Shown here: piece after piece, positions 16,641 through 25,039 of the stretch
Position numbering within the stretch: the first letter of the stretch is position 1
Layout: every line of letters starts with the position of its first letter
Assembly: GCA_934700335.1 (NCBI GenBank)
Contig: CAKUXM010000010.1
Span: 1-47,536, forward strand
Length of the DNA: 47,536 nucleotides
Direction: 5' to 3'
DNA from: an uncultured Candidatus Melainabacteria bacterium
Lineage (GTDB): Bacteria > Cyanobacteriota > Vampirovibrionia > Gastranaerophilales > Gastranaerophilaceae
The notes under the pieces: model-generated
The model's database searches: none
Told to the model about the DNA's origin: nothing
The model's input: the letters and a program-made list of their open reading frames with translations, nothing else
Translations under genes and position numbers: made by a program

Positions 16641-16701
16641 TTAAGTAAAAGGATATAAGTTAAGTAGAGAAAGAAATAAAATTTACACAAAGGAATAAAT
16701 T

Positions 16702-17847
16702 ATGTTAACAAGAACAACATCAAGCCAAATGTCAAATTCATTAGTAAATTACATGGCTAGTACGCAAGGTAAATTTAATAGATTATCAACTCAGTTATCA
16801 ACTCAAAAGAAGATTAATTCTATTACTGATGATGCTGTTGCTGCAAAGTCTATTCTTAGTGCAAAAAGAGAAATTAACTTATACAATGGCTATATCAAAA
16901 ATATGCAATCAGCACAATATGAATTGAATGCTGCAAACGATACAATTAAAAGTTCTGAAACAAAATTGTCTCGTGCAAAAGACATTGCGTTGATGGCAGC
17001 GAACGGAAGTTATTCTCAAATAGAAATTGATGCTTTCAAGCAAGAAGTTGATGGTATTATTGAAACAATGAAATCATTGGCTAATACTGAATATGGTGAT
17101 ACATATTTATTCAGTGGTACAGCTTCATTACAAAAACCATATACAACAGAAACTACTCAAGGTAGTACAATTACAAAGAATGATGATGGTACATATCATG
17201 TAGTTCCAAGTGATACTACTAAAGCTGAATATGATATGGAAATTAAAAAACTAGCTGGCGAAACTGAATACAAATGGTATGTTGCAGGTACAGAAGATGA
17301 AGTTCCAGCTGATGATTTAGTAACTTCAACTACAAATATCAATTATAACGGTACAAACGAACCAAGAAAAATTTTAATTGGTGAAGGCGGTATTGAAGAA
17401 GAATTAAGTATCATTGGTTCTGATATTTATGGTAAAGGTACTGTTAAAACTACATTCAGTATTAATCAAGAAACTGGTGAACCTCAATCAACTGTTGCTA
17501 CAGATGCGAATAGCGAAGGTGGCTTGTTATCATCTTTATACGAATTATCAGCAGCTTTAGGGGCAAATGATTATGACGGTATTATGCACTCTATGAGTGG
17601 TTTAGACGAAGGCGTTGTAAATTTAGCGGCAAATAAAGCTAAAATCGGTTTAGCAGGTAATAGATTTGATACATTAGTAAGCGCTTATGATAATAATGTA
17701 ACAAATTTAACAGCATTAAAATCATCATTAGAAGATGCAGATATTTCATCACTTGTTACAGAATGGATGCAATCTCAATACGCATTACAAGCAAGTTATT
17801 CAATTTCTTCTCAATTGATGAATATTTCTATTATGAATTACATCTAA
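16702..17847 (+). CDS. flgL: Hook-filament junction protein FlgL (HAP3)
   Basis: Second junction protein and a flagellin relative. The N-terminus has RTTSSQMSNSLVNYMAST and LSTQKKINSITDDAVAAKS, then YGDTYLFSGT, the flagellin-family hinge. The C-terminus EDADISSLVTEWMQSQYALQASYSISSQL is the D0/D1 helix signature. The central variable domain (150-260) is Thr/Asp/Glu-rich. At 381 residues it is longer than enterobacterial FlgL but normal for many phyla. It is the last gene of the operon, ahead of the terminator at 17911. Confidence 0.93.
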   Translation: MLTRTTSSQMSNSLVNYMASTQGKFNRLSTQLSTQKKINSITDDAVAAKSILSAKREINLYNGYIKNMQSAQYELNAANDTIKSSETKLSRAKDIALMAANGSYSQIEIDAFKQEVDGIIETMKSLANTEYGDTYLFSGTASLQKPYTTETTQGSTITKNDDGTYHVVPSDTTKAEYDMEIKKLAGETEYKWYVAGTEDEVPADDLVTSTTNINYNGTNEPRKILIGEGGIEEELSIIGSDIYGKGTVKTTFSINQETGEPQSTVATDANSEGGLLSSLYELSAALGANDYDGIMHSMSGLDEGVVNLAANKAKIGLAGNRFDTLVSAYDNNVTNLTALKSSLEDADISSLVTEWMQSQYALQASYSISSQLMNISIMNYI

Positions 17848-17910
17848 TAGAATAGATTATAAAAGTTTTAAAATTTTAAATTACTTACCATTCATAAATT
17901 TATTAAATAC

Positions 17911-17942
17911 AAGCAAAAGTCAAAGATTTTTGCTTTTTTTTT
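17911..17942 (+). terminator. Terminator of the flagellar operon
   Basis: aagcaaaa (17911-17918) pairs with ttttgctt (17928-17935) and is followed by a run of T to 17942. The queC promoter begins within the tail. Confidence 0.8.
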
Positions 17943-17943
17943 A

Positions 17944-17952
17944 TGCTAAAAT
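17944..17952 (+). promoter_or_regulatory. Extended -10 promoter of queC
   Basis: TGCTAAAAT is an extended -10 (TGn plus TAAAAT) with no good -35. The leader to ATG 17977 is under 20 bases, leaving no room for a preQ1 riboswitch. Confidence 0.45.
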
Positions 17953-17976
17953 TATGGGTAAAATAAGGAAGGTTTT

Positions 17977-18618
17977 ATGAAATCAATAATTTTATTATCA
18001 GGTGGTTTAGATTCATTAGCTTGTCTTGCAATTACAAGAGAAAAATATAATTGTGAATTGGCTATAACTTTTGATTATGGTCAAAAAGCTTTGGATAAAG
18101 AGATTGACGCCTCTAAAAAGATTTGCGAATTTTATAATGTAGAACATAAAATTATTAAATTGGATTTTTTAAAAGAAATTACTCAAACTGCACTTGTAAG
18201 TGATAAAGAAGTTCCGCAAGATTATGATATGAAAGCTGTCTGGGTTCCTAATAGAAATGGCTTGTTTTTAAATATTGCCGGAAGCTTTGCTGATAGTTAT
18301 GGTTATAATTACATTATCATTGGAGCAAATAAAGAAGAAGGTCAAACTTTTCCTGATAATACGTTAGAGTTTGCAAAAAGAGTTGAGGCAGAATTTGAAT
18401 ATTCTACATTAATTCAGCCTAAAATATTGATACCATTGATTGATATGGATAAAGAGGAAATTGTTAAAAAGGTTATTGAATTAAATGCACCTTTAGAAAA
18501 TGTTCACAGCTGTTATCTTGGCGGTGAGAAAAATTGTGGTAAATGTGAATCTTGTTTGCATTTGATTGAGGCTTTGAAAAAAAATAATGCTGAGGACTTT
18601 ATTAAAAAACTTTTTTAA
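17977..18618 (+). CDS. queC: 7-cyano-7-deazaguanine synthase QueC
   Basis: Turns 7-carboxy-7-deazaguanine, ammonia and ATP into preQ0, the precursor of queuosine in tRNA. The PP-loop ATPase motif SGGLDS is at residues 8-13, followed by FDYGQKA and VPNRNGLFLNIAGSFAD. The four zinc-binding Cys lie in HSCYLGGEKNCGKCESCLH. The 213-residue length is standard. Other preQ0 genes (folE-type, queD, queE) are not in the window. It is followed by the DUF366 gene. Confidence 0.95.
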   Translation: MKSIILLSGGLDSLACLAITREKYNCELAITFDYGQKALDKEIDASKKICEFYNVEHKIIKLDFLKEITQTALVSDKEVPQDYDMKAVWVPNRNGLFLNIAGSFADSYGYNYIIIGANKEEGQTFPDNTLEFAKRVEAEFEYSTLIQPKILIPLIDMDKEEIVKKVIELNAPLENVHSCYLGGEKNCGKCESCLHLIEALKKNNAEDFIKKLF

Positions 18619-18654
18619 TTTAGAATGTTAATATAGCAAATAGGAAATGTGAAA

Positions 18655-19215
18655 ATGAAAACAAAATTAATAGAAAAAGAAATTAAATATATCGGCTCAC
18701 AATTAGCACCACACTGGATTTACAAAAACTTTGAAATGATGGGTGATGCAATTGTAGCTTTTAAAGGTGAGTGCGAAGTTAAATTAACTGAAATGGTTGA
18801 TATTGAAGATGTTATCAATAATGAACCTATTTATAGCAAATATATGCTAAGCTTTATCACAGAACAATTCGGTGCAGATATTACAGAAGGTGTTTTGAGA
18901 CAAAGACTTTTGATGACAACAATTAAAGAAGTTTTAGAAGATATGGGTATAATTGTTAAACGTAGCGGTGATGACTTGTACGTTGATGATAAAAAATTAT
19001 CAGTTTCAATTTGCACAAAATCAATGACTTCAATTCTAATTCATACAGGTTTGAATATTAATTCAGAAGGCGCACCAATTAAGGCTGCTGGTTTAGAAAC
19101 AGATTTACATATTACTGATATTGATGAATTCGCAAAAAAAGTTATGCAAAGATATTCAGAAGAATTAGATGATATTTATTTAGCAGGTACAAAAGTTCGT
19201 GGAGTTACTGAATAA
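18655..19215 (+). CDS. DUF366 family protein
   Basis: Matches, from memory, the uncharacterised DUF366 family. Visible segments are QLAPHWIYKNF, GDAIVAFKGECEVKLTEMVDIED, the Ser/Met helix YSKYMLSFITEQF, LRQRLLMTTIKEVLEDMGI and a C-terminal SVSICTKSMTSILIHTGLNI. It is soluble, 186 residues, with no signal peptide. ATG 18655 is preferred because AGGA lies 9 bases upstream; a GTG at 18649 is too close to it. It stops 2 bases before the SPOR gene, so the two are co-transcribed. Function is unknown. Confidence 0.75.
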   Translation: MKTKLIEKEIKYIGSQLAPHWIYKNFEMMGDAIVAFKGECEVKLTEMVDIEDVINNEPIYSKYMLSFITEQFGADITEGVLRQRLLMTTIKEVLEDMGIIVKRSGDDLYVDDKKLSVSICTKSMTSILIHTGLNINSEGAPIKAAGLETDLHITDIDEFAKKVMQRYSEELDDIYLAGTKVRGVTE

Positions 19216-19217
19216 TT

Positions 19218-19874
19218 ATGAAAACACCTGGTTATATGAATTACAGCAAATATAAAAAAGATAAAAAGAATAACTATCAAAGTTTATTTTTATTGTTTTT
19301 AACAGCCTTTTTAGTAATGTTGCTGTTCTTTACTGCAGTTGCAAGACATTTATCGCCAGAGGTGGATATTGCTATTGGAGACGAAGAAGAAGTTGAACCA
19401 AAAGAAACAGGTTTAGGCGTAAAAAGATTTATTGATGATAGACTAAAATTTATTCAACAAGAAGATCAAGGCGTTGTTAAACAAGCAATTGATAAAAAAG
19501 TTGAAGATGAAACAATAAAAGAAAGAATGACAGAAGATACTTTAGTTCCAGAATTGGACGAAAAAGTTGTTATTCCTTACGCTATTCAAAAACAAGAAGT
19601 TGAAAAACCTGTTCAAAAAGTTGAAACAAAACCTGTTACACCTACTTACAACAAAATTTTAAAGGTTTGTGTTGGTAAGTATGCAACTGTTGAACAAGCA
19701 AGAGTTGCTCAATCAATCCTTCAAGATTCAGATGTTGGTGTTTCTTCATTTATTAAAATGGTAAATGGTTCATATACTTTGCAAGTAGGCTCTTTTACAG
19801 AGAGAAGCAAGGCTGAACAATTATTAAATGAGTTATTGAGAAACAGTTTTCCAGCTAGAATTATTCAAGAATAG
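19218..19874 (+). CDS. Single-pass membrane protein with SPOR domain
   Basis: A 218-residue bitopic protein: short basic cytoplasmic N-terminus (KYKKDKKNN), one membrane helix at about 24-44 (SLFLLFLTAFLVMLLFFTAV), an acidic and then Lys/Pro-rich extracytoplasmic linker, and a C-terminal SPOR domain (about 150-218: LKVCVGKYATVEQARVAQS, YTLQVGSFTERSKAEQLLNE). SPOR domains bind denuded glycan at the division septum. The overall layout is that of FtsN/DedD-like proteins, but which division or cell-wall partner it has cannot be told. Confidence 0.85.
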   Translation: MKTPGYMNYSKYKKDKKNNYQSLFLLFLTAFLVMLLFFTAVARHLSPEVDIAIGDEEEVEPKETGLGVKRFIDDRLKFIQQEDQGVVKQAIDKKVEDETIKERMTEDTLVPELDEKVVIPYAIQKQEVEKPVQKVETKPVTPTYNKILKVCVGKYATVEQARVAQSILQDSDVGVSSFIKMVNGSYTLQVGSFTERSKAEQLLNELLRNSFPARIIQE

Positions 19875-19883
19875 AGGTGAAAA

Positions 19884-20927
19884 ATGGCTGATATAATTAC
19901 AATTGGTTCTGCTACGGTAGATGTTTTTGTAAGATGCGATGATGCAAATATTGTGTCAGTATGTTCAACGGATAAGAAGTCAGAATTTATGAGTTATCCG
20001 TACGGCTCAAAAATTGATATTACAAGCTTTGACTCAACAGTAGGTGGCGGAGGAGTTAATACAGCCGTTAACTTTGCAAATTTAGGTTTCTCAACGGGAG
20101 CTATTTTTAAGATTGGTGATGACATTTATGCAAAAGGTGTTCTTGCTGGTGTTGAAAATAAAAACATTGATTTGAGTAATATTATTCAAAACAAAGATGT
20201 AAGTACTGGATTTTCAATAATTTTGGTAAGTTTTCAAGGTGATAGAACAGTTCTTGCGCATCGTGGTGCAAATGCACAAATTAAAAAATCAGAAATTAAT
20301 TTTGAGGCTTTAAAAGATGCTAAATTCATTTATATAGCGCCTTTAAATGGTGATAGCAATAAGGTTCTTGAGCATATTGTTGATTTTGCAAATGAAAATG
20401 ATATAAAAATTTGTTTTAATGCAGGAACTACTAGTATTAGAAAAGGTTTTAATTATTTAAAAAGAATTTTAGAAGAGGCTCACGTTGTTGTAATGAACAA
20501 AGAAGAAGCGATGATGAGTACGAAAATTCAAGTAAGACCAGATACATCTGATAAGAAATATTCTTGTGAAATAATTCACCCAGATGTTGTTAAGATGTTA
20601 GAGATGCTGAAAACTAGAACAAATCAAATTGTTGTAATTACAGACGGCGGAAACGGCGCTTATGCTTATGACGGCAAGAACTATTATTGCTGTCCAGTCT
20701 TTGATGGTGATGTTGTTTCAACGTTAGGTGCAGGTGATGCGTTTGCTTCAACATTTAGCGCTGCATTAGGTAGAACTAATATGGATATTTGTAAAGCATT
20801 AATGTATGCGTCTGTAAATTCATCTTCAGTTGTCTCAAAGTTTGGTGCTACAGAGGGTTTGCTTACTTTTGAAGAAATAGAAGATAGACTTTCAAAATGT
20901 CCCGAATACACATGTGTAAAATTATAA
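19884..20927 (+). CDS. PfkB-family carbohydrate kinase (ribokinase-like)
   Basis: Phosphorylates a sugar or nucleoside with ATP. Family features are the N-terminal GSATVDVFVRC, the glycine-rich substrate loop STVGGGGVNTAVNFANLGF, GDDIYAKGV, and the C-terminal signature STLGAGDAFASTFSAAL containing the catalytic Asp in GAGD. At 347 aa it is slightly longer than ribokinase (about 310), with an insert around MSYPYGSKIDI and an extra loop near 215-230. Substrate is not predictable. It lies between the SPOR gene and the NfnA-like gene, 9 bases after the former. Confidence 0.85.
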   Translation: MADIITIGSATVDVFVRCDDANIVSVCSTDKKSEFMSYPYGSKIDITSFDSTVGGGGVNTAVNFANLGFSTGAIFKIGDDIYAKGVLAGVENKNIDLSNIIQNKDVSTGFSIILVSFQGDRTVLAHRGANAQIKKSEINFEALKDAKFIYIAPLNGDSNKVLEHIVDFANENDIKICFNAGTTSIRKGFNYLKRILEEAHVVVMNKEEAMMSTKIQVRPDTSDKKYSCEIIHPDVVKMLEMLKTRTNQIVVITDGGNGAYAYDGKNYYCCPVFDGDVVSTLGAGDAFASTFSAALGRTNMDICKALMYASVNSSSVVSKFGATEGLLTFEEIEDRLSKCPEYTCVKL

Positions 20928-20980
20928 GCATTTTTGGTGTATAATTTAAGTGTGAAATTTATTAGATAAGGAAACAAAAC

Positions 20981-21814
20981 ATGGGTTATAAAATTATTTC
21001 AAAAAAGGAACTATGTCCTAATCAATATGAAATTCAAATTGAAGCACCTTATGTTGTAAGAAATGCTCAAGCAGGACAATTTATTATATTTAGAGTTGAA
21101 GAAGAAGGCGAAAGAGTTCCTTTGACCATAGCTGACGTTGATAAAGAAAATGGCATTTTAACATTAGTATTTATGGCAGTTGGTTATACAACTAAAAAAC
21201 TTGCAGCTTTAAATGTAGGCGAAGATTTAATTGACCTAGTTGGACCTTTAGGCAAACCAACAGATATCAAAAAATATGGTACAGTAGTTTGCTTAGCAGG
21301 TGGTTATGGTGCCGCTCCATGTTACTTAATTTCAAAAGCTTTTAAAGAAGCTGGTAACAAAGTTTATATGATTATGGGTGCCAGAAACAAAGACTTAATT
21401 TTCTGGGCTGATAAAATGAAAGATGCTTGTACAGAATTATTTATTACAACTGATGACGGAACATTAGGTGAAAAAGGTTTTGTAACACAAGTATTAGAAA
21501 GAATTATGAAAAACGAAAAAGTTGATTACGCAATCGCAGTTGGTCCAATGCCAATGATGAAAGCTGTTGCTGATTTAACTAGAGATAAAGGTATCTACAC
21601 TGAAGCTAGTATGAATCCAATTATGGTTGACGGTACAGGCATGTGTGGTGCTTGCAGATTGACTGTTGGTGGCGAAGTTAAATTTGCTTGTGTAGATGGT
21701 CCAGATTTTGATGCTCACAAAATTGATTTTGATGAAGTTATTAACAGAACAAGAGTTTACAAAGATCAAGAACGTAAACGTGATGAAAGATGTAATTTAT
21801 TGAAACAAGGTTAA
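20981..21814 (+). CDS. NfnA/SudB-like FAD/NAD-binding ferredoxin-NADP reductase subunit
   Basis: Family members transfer electrons between NAD(P)H and ferredoxin as the small subunit of NfnAB, or form part of sulfide dehydrogenase. Visible are the FAD-binding RVPLTIADV segment, GPLGKPT, a dinucleotide-binding CLAGGYGAAPCYLISKAF, MGARNKDLIFWADKM and the C-terminal Fe-S site CGACRLTVGGEVKFAC with Asp-rich closing segment. The 277-residue length is normal. The large subunit NfnB (GltD-like) is not next to it; instead a Cys-rich small protein and etfBA follow in the same direction, which suggests a different electron partner here. Confidence 0.85.
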   Translation: MGYKIISKKELCPNQYEIQIEAPYVVRNAQAGQFIIFRVEEEGERVPLTIADVDKENGILTLVFMAVGYTTKKLAALNVGEDLIDLVGPLGKPTDIKKYGTVVCLAGGYGAAPCYLISKAFKEAGNKVYMIMGARNKDLIFWADKMKDACTELFITTDDGTLGEKGFVTQVLERIMKNEKVDYAIAVGPMPMMKAVADLTRDKGIYTEASMNPIMVDGTGMCGACRLTVGGEVKFACVDGPDFDAHKIDFDEVINRTRVYKDQERKRDERCNLLKQG

Positions 21815-21824
21815 GGTGTAGATT

Positions 21825-22001
21825 ATGCCAAATCCAAAAGATATTCCATTTTGTCCTTTAATGTCTGCAGGTTGCGACATGGATAAGGTTTGTATGCAAG
21901 AGAGTTGTGCTTGGTACTTGAAAAAATTCAAAATTTGTTCAGTATATATGATTGCACATAATGCAGCTTTGAGTGTGCAAGCTAAACAGGCTAAAAAATA
22001 A
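21825..22001 (+). CDS. 58-residue Cys-rich protein between the NfnA-like gene and etfB
   Basis: ATG 21825 opens a 58-codon frame that ends TAATG, sharing its last base with the etfB start, so it is translationally coupled to etfB. Five Cys at residues 10, 17, 23, 28 and 38 (FCPLMSAGC, KVCMQESCAWYL, KICSVYM) suggest a metal or Fe-S site. No signal peptide; the C-terminus is an Ala/Lys helix. The position inside an electron-transfer operon hints at a small redox partner, but I do not recognise the family. A longer minus-strand frame here is a shadow. Confidence 0.7.
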   Translation: MPNPKDIPFCPLMSAGCDMDKVCMQESCAWYLKKFKICSVYMIAHNAALSVQAKQAKK

Positions 22002-22780
22002 TGAAAATTGCAATATGTGTTAAACAAGTTCCGGATACATCTGATATAAAGTGGACTGAAAATAATACCATTCAACGTGAGGGTTTGGAAAGTATTCTGA
22101 ACCCTTATGATTTATATGCAATTGAAGCAGCTTTACGTATTAAGAACTTATTTTCAAATGTTGAAATAATTTCTCTTACAATGGGTCCAAATCAAGCAGA
22201 AGATATTATTAGAAAAACTTTGGCTTTGGGTGTTAATAAAGGCTTTGTGGTTTCTGATAAAAAATTTGCCGGTGCTGACACAATTGCTACTTCAAGAACT
22301 TTGGCAAATGCAATAAAAAGTAAGATTGGAAATGTCGATTTGATTTTGTGTGGTCAATTTGCTATTGACGGTGATACGGCTCAAACTCCATCTATGATTG
22401 CACAAAATTTAGGTTTACCTCAAATAACTTTCATAAAAGAAATTTTAGAAATTAATGAAAAACATATACGTGTAAAAAGAGTTGTAGAAGACGGTGAAGA
22501 AATCGTTGATGCACAATTGCCTTGCGTGTTATCAATGATTAAACCTGACTATGAATTATCTCGACCACTTATAAACGGTTTTAAATTTGCTCAAAAATCA
22601 ATCGTTCCTTTTTATACAATGGAGGATATTGGACTTTCTGCAGAACAGGTTGGAATAAAAGGTTCTCCAACGTATGTAAGCAAGGCTTTTAGACCTGAGT
22701 ATAAAAGAGCGGGGTTAAAAATTAAGCCGAATTCAATGGGAGAAGCTTTAACTGTTATTTTGGAGAATATAAATGACTGA
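22001..22780 (+). CDS. etfB: Electron transfer flavoprotein beta subunit
   Basis: EtfB with EtfA forms a flavin-containing heterodimer that shuttles electrons, in anaerobes often from acyl-CoA dehydrogenase-type bifurcating complexes. The 259 residues start MKIAICVKQVPDTSDIKW, then NPYDLYAIEAALRIK, TMGPNQAEDIIRKTLALGV and the AMP/FAD-site CGQFAIDGDTAQTPSMIAQNLG. etfA overlaps its end by 8 bases. No acyl-CoA dehydrogenase gene lies in the window. Confidence 0.93.
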   Translation: MKIAICVKQVPDTSDIKWTENNTIQREGLESILNPYDLYAIEAALRIKNLFSNVEIISLTMGPNQAEDIIRKTLALGVNKGFVVSDKKFAGADTIATSRTLANAIKSKIGNVDLILCGQFAIDGDTAQTPSMIAQNLGLPQITFIKEILEINEKHIRVKRVVEDGEEIVDAQLPCVLSMIKPDYELSRPLINGFKFAQKSIVPFYTMEDIGLSAEQVGIKGSPTYVSKAFRPEYKRAGLKIKPNSMGEALTVILENIND

Positions 22781-23762
22781 TAATAAAGGTATTTTGGTAT
22801 ATGCTCAAATAACAAGAAATAATGAGGTTTTAGAGGTTGTAAATGAGTTGTGCTCTGAAGCTCAAAAACTTTCTGCAAAATTAAATGGCGAAAAATTAGA
22901 GGCTGTTTTGCTTACGAATGGGCAAAATTTAGATAATATTAAAAATTCTCTTGAAGCGTTTGATAAAGTTTATATTTTAAAAAATGAAAAATTTTCAAAA
23001 TATTCAACAGATATTTATTCAAAAGCTGTTGTTGATTTGATAAAAGAAATAAAACCTTCAATATTTTTGATTGGTGCAACGACACAAGGTCGAGACTTAG
23101 CTCCAAGAATTGCAAGTGAGTTAAATACTGGTTTGACAGCCGATTGTACAAAACTTGATATAAACGATAAACTTCAACTTGCGGCAACAAGACCAACTTT
23201 TGGTGGTAAATTAATGGCAACGATTTTGTCAAAAAATTATCCTCAGATGGCGACAGTTAGACCTAACGTTTTAAAAATTTCAGAAAATATTGAGGTGCGA
23301 AATACTGAATTTATTGAAGTTTATCCTAATCTTGAAAATATTCAATCAAGAGTTAAATTATTAGAATTTATTAAATCAAATTCTGATAATTCAAATGATA
23401 TTGAAAAATCAGACATTCTTGTTGCTGGCGGAAAAGGTGTAAAAGATTTTAGTATGTTGGAAGAATTAGCAAAGCTTTTAGGTGCAAAAGTCGCTGCGAC
23501 TCGTGGAGCTGTTGATTTAGGGCTAGCAAATTCTTCAATACAAGTTGGTCAAACAGGTAAGACAGTTTCTCCAAAAACGTATATTGCAATTGGTATTTCT
23601 GGCGCTATACAACATCAAGTCGGTATGGAAAATTCAGAAAAAATTATTGCAATAAATAATGATGAAAATGCACCAATATTTGATATCGCAGATGTTGGAA
23701 TTGTTGGTGATTTGAATAAAATTGTTCCAGAACTGATAAATGAATTAAGAAAAAGAGGCTAA
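22773..23762 (+). CDS. etfA: Electron transfer flavoprotein alpha subunit
   Basis: Partner of EtfB. The N-terminal half is the divergent adenosine-binding domain (IFLIGATTQGRDLAPRIASE, NTGLTADCTKL, ATRPTFGGKLMATILS); the C-terminal FAD domain has VAGGKGVKDF, GAKVAATRGAVDLG, QVGQTGKTVSPKTYIAIGIS, GAIQHQVGM and INNDENAPIFDIADVGIVGD. At 329 aa it is standard. There is no N-terminal ferredoxin-like extension as in some bifurcating EtfA proteins. Confidence 0.94.
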   Translation: MTDNKGILVYAQITRNNEVLEVVNELCSEAQKLSAKLNGEKLEAVLLTNGQNLDNIKNSLEAFDKVYILKNEKFSKYSTDIYSKAVVDLIKEIKPSIFLIGATTQGRDLAPRIASELNTGLTADCTKLDINDKLQLAATRPTFGGKLMATILSKNYPQMATVRPNVLKISENIEVRNTEFIEVYPNLENIQSRVKLLEFIKSNSDNSNDIEKSDILVAGGKGVKDFSMLEELAKLLGAKVAATRGAVDLGLANSSIQVGQTGKTVSPKTYIAIGISGAIQHQVGMENSEKIIAINNDENAPIFDIADVGIVGDLNKIVPELINELRKRG

Positions 23763-23764
23763 AT

Positions 23765-25039
23765 ATGGAAAATACTGTTGTTATTGGTGCTCAATGGGGA
23801 GATGAAGGTAAAGCAAAAATAACAGATTTGTTATCTGAACAGGCAGATTTGATTGTAAGATTTCAAGGTGGTTGTAATGCTGGGCATACAGTTGTTCACA
23901 AAGGTCAAACTTATAAGTTTCATTTAGTTCCTTCTGGTATTTTGTATAAAAATAAAACTTGTTTCATCGGTAATGGTTGCGTTATTTACCCTGAAACTTT
24001 GGAAAAAGAAATTAATGAATTAAAATCTCAAGGTGTTGATTTATCAAATCTAAAAATTAGCCCACTTGCTACAATAACAATGCCTTACCATATTCAAATG
24101 GACGGTTTGAGTGAAAACTCTCTAAAAAAATCAAAAATTGGTACTACGAAAAAAGGTATTGGTCCTACATATAGTGATAAAATTGCAAGAACAGCTTTAA
24201 AGGTTCAAGATTTGTTTGACGAAGAAACGTTGAGCGAAAGAATTGATGTCATTCTTCCTCAAAAGAATGCTATTTTAGAAAAAGTTTATGGTGAAAAAAT
24301 ATATTCAAAAGAAGAAATTTTAGAATATTGTAAAAAATACAAAGAAATTTTAGGTGAATATGTTTGTTTTGATTGGCAAAATTTAGTTAGAGAATTTAGA
24401 AACAAAAAAATCTTATTTGAAGGTGCACAAGGTGTAATGCTTGATATTGACTGGGGGACATACCCATACGTAACAAGTTCAAATGCTGTATCAGGCTATG
24501 CAGCCTGTGGAAGTGGATTTTCTGTTTCTCAAATTAAAAAAGTAATAGGTGTTTACAAGGCTTATGTTACAAGAGTTGGTGAAGGACCTTTCGTAACAGA
24601 GTTGTTTGATAAAGATGGTGAAAGCATTCAACAAATCGGTCAAGAGTTTGGTACAACAACCGGTAGAAAACGTCGTACAGGTTGGTTTGATGCAGTAAAT
24701 GCTCGTTATACAGCGCTTGTTGGTGGAGTTACAAATGTTGCTCTTACAAAATTAGATGTATTTGATGATTTTGATGAAATAAAAATTGCGACTTCGTATA
24801 AAGATTCTCGCAACGGACAAGTTTATACGGATTATCCGACAAATACTTTAATTCACAAGTATTTAGAACCTGTTTATGAAGTTCAGAAAGGCTGGAAGTC
24901 AAAGACTTCTGATATAACAACATATGATGAATTACCGGAAAATGCAAAAAAATATATAGCAAGAATTGAAGAACTTGTTGAGGTTCCTATATCAATAATA
25001 AGCGTTGGTGCAGACAGAGATCAAACTATTTTTAGATAG
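23765..25039 (+). CDS. purA: Adenylosuccinate synthase PurA
   Basis: Joins IMP and aspartate using GTP in AMP synthesis. 424 residues with GAQWGDEGKAKITDLL, GGCNAGHTVV, GTTKKGIGPTYSDK, FEGAQGVMLDIDWGTYPYVT, and the C-terminal GTTTGRKRRTGWFD and SVGADRDQTI. One oddity: the usual GDEGKGK loop reads GDEGKAK. The phrase GAQWGDEGK.KITDLL resembles cyanobacterial PurA as I remember it. It starts 2 bases after etfA and overlaps the convergent TPR gene by 8 bases, with no terminator between them. Confidence 0.95.
   Translation: MENTVVIGAQWGDEGKAKITDLLSEQADLIVRFQGGCNAGHTVVHKGQTYKFHLVPSGILYKNKTCFIGNGCVIYPETLEKEINELKSQGVDLSNLKISPLATITMPYHIQMDGLSENSLKKSKIGTTKKGIGPTYSDKIARTALKVQDLFDEETLSERIDVILPQKNAILEKVYGEKIYSKEEILEYCKKYKEILGEYVCFDWQNLVREFRNKKILFEGAQGVMLDIDWGTYPYVTSSNAVSGYAACGSGFSVSQIKKVIGVYKAYVTRVGEGPFVTELFDKDGESIQQIGQEFGTTTGRKRRTGWFDAVNARYTALVGGVTNVALTKLDVFDDFDEIKIATSYKDSRNGQVYTDYPTNTLIHKYLEPVYEVQKGWKSKTSDITTYDELPENAKKYIARIEELVEVPISIISVGADRDQTIFR

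Noticed and set aside
17944..17976. preQ1 riboswitch before queC
   Set aside because: The leader is too short and has none of the class I or II stem-loop features.
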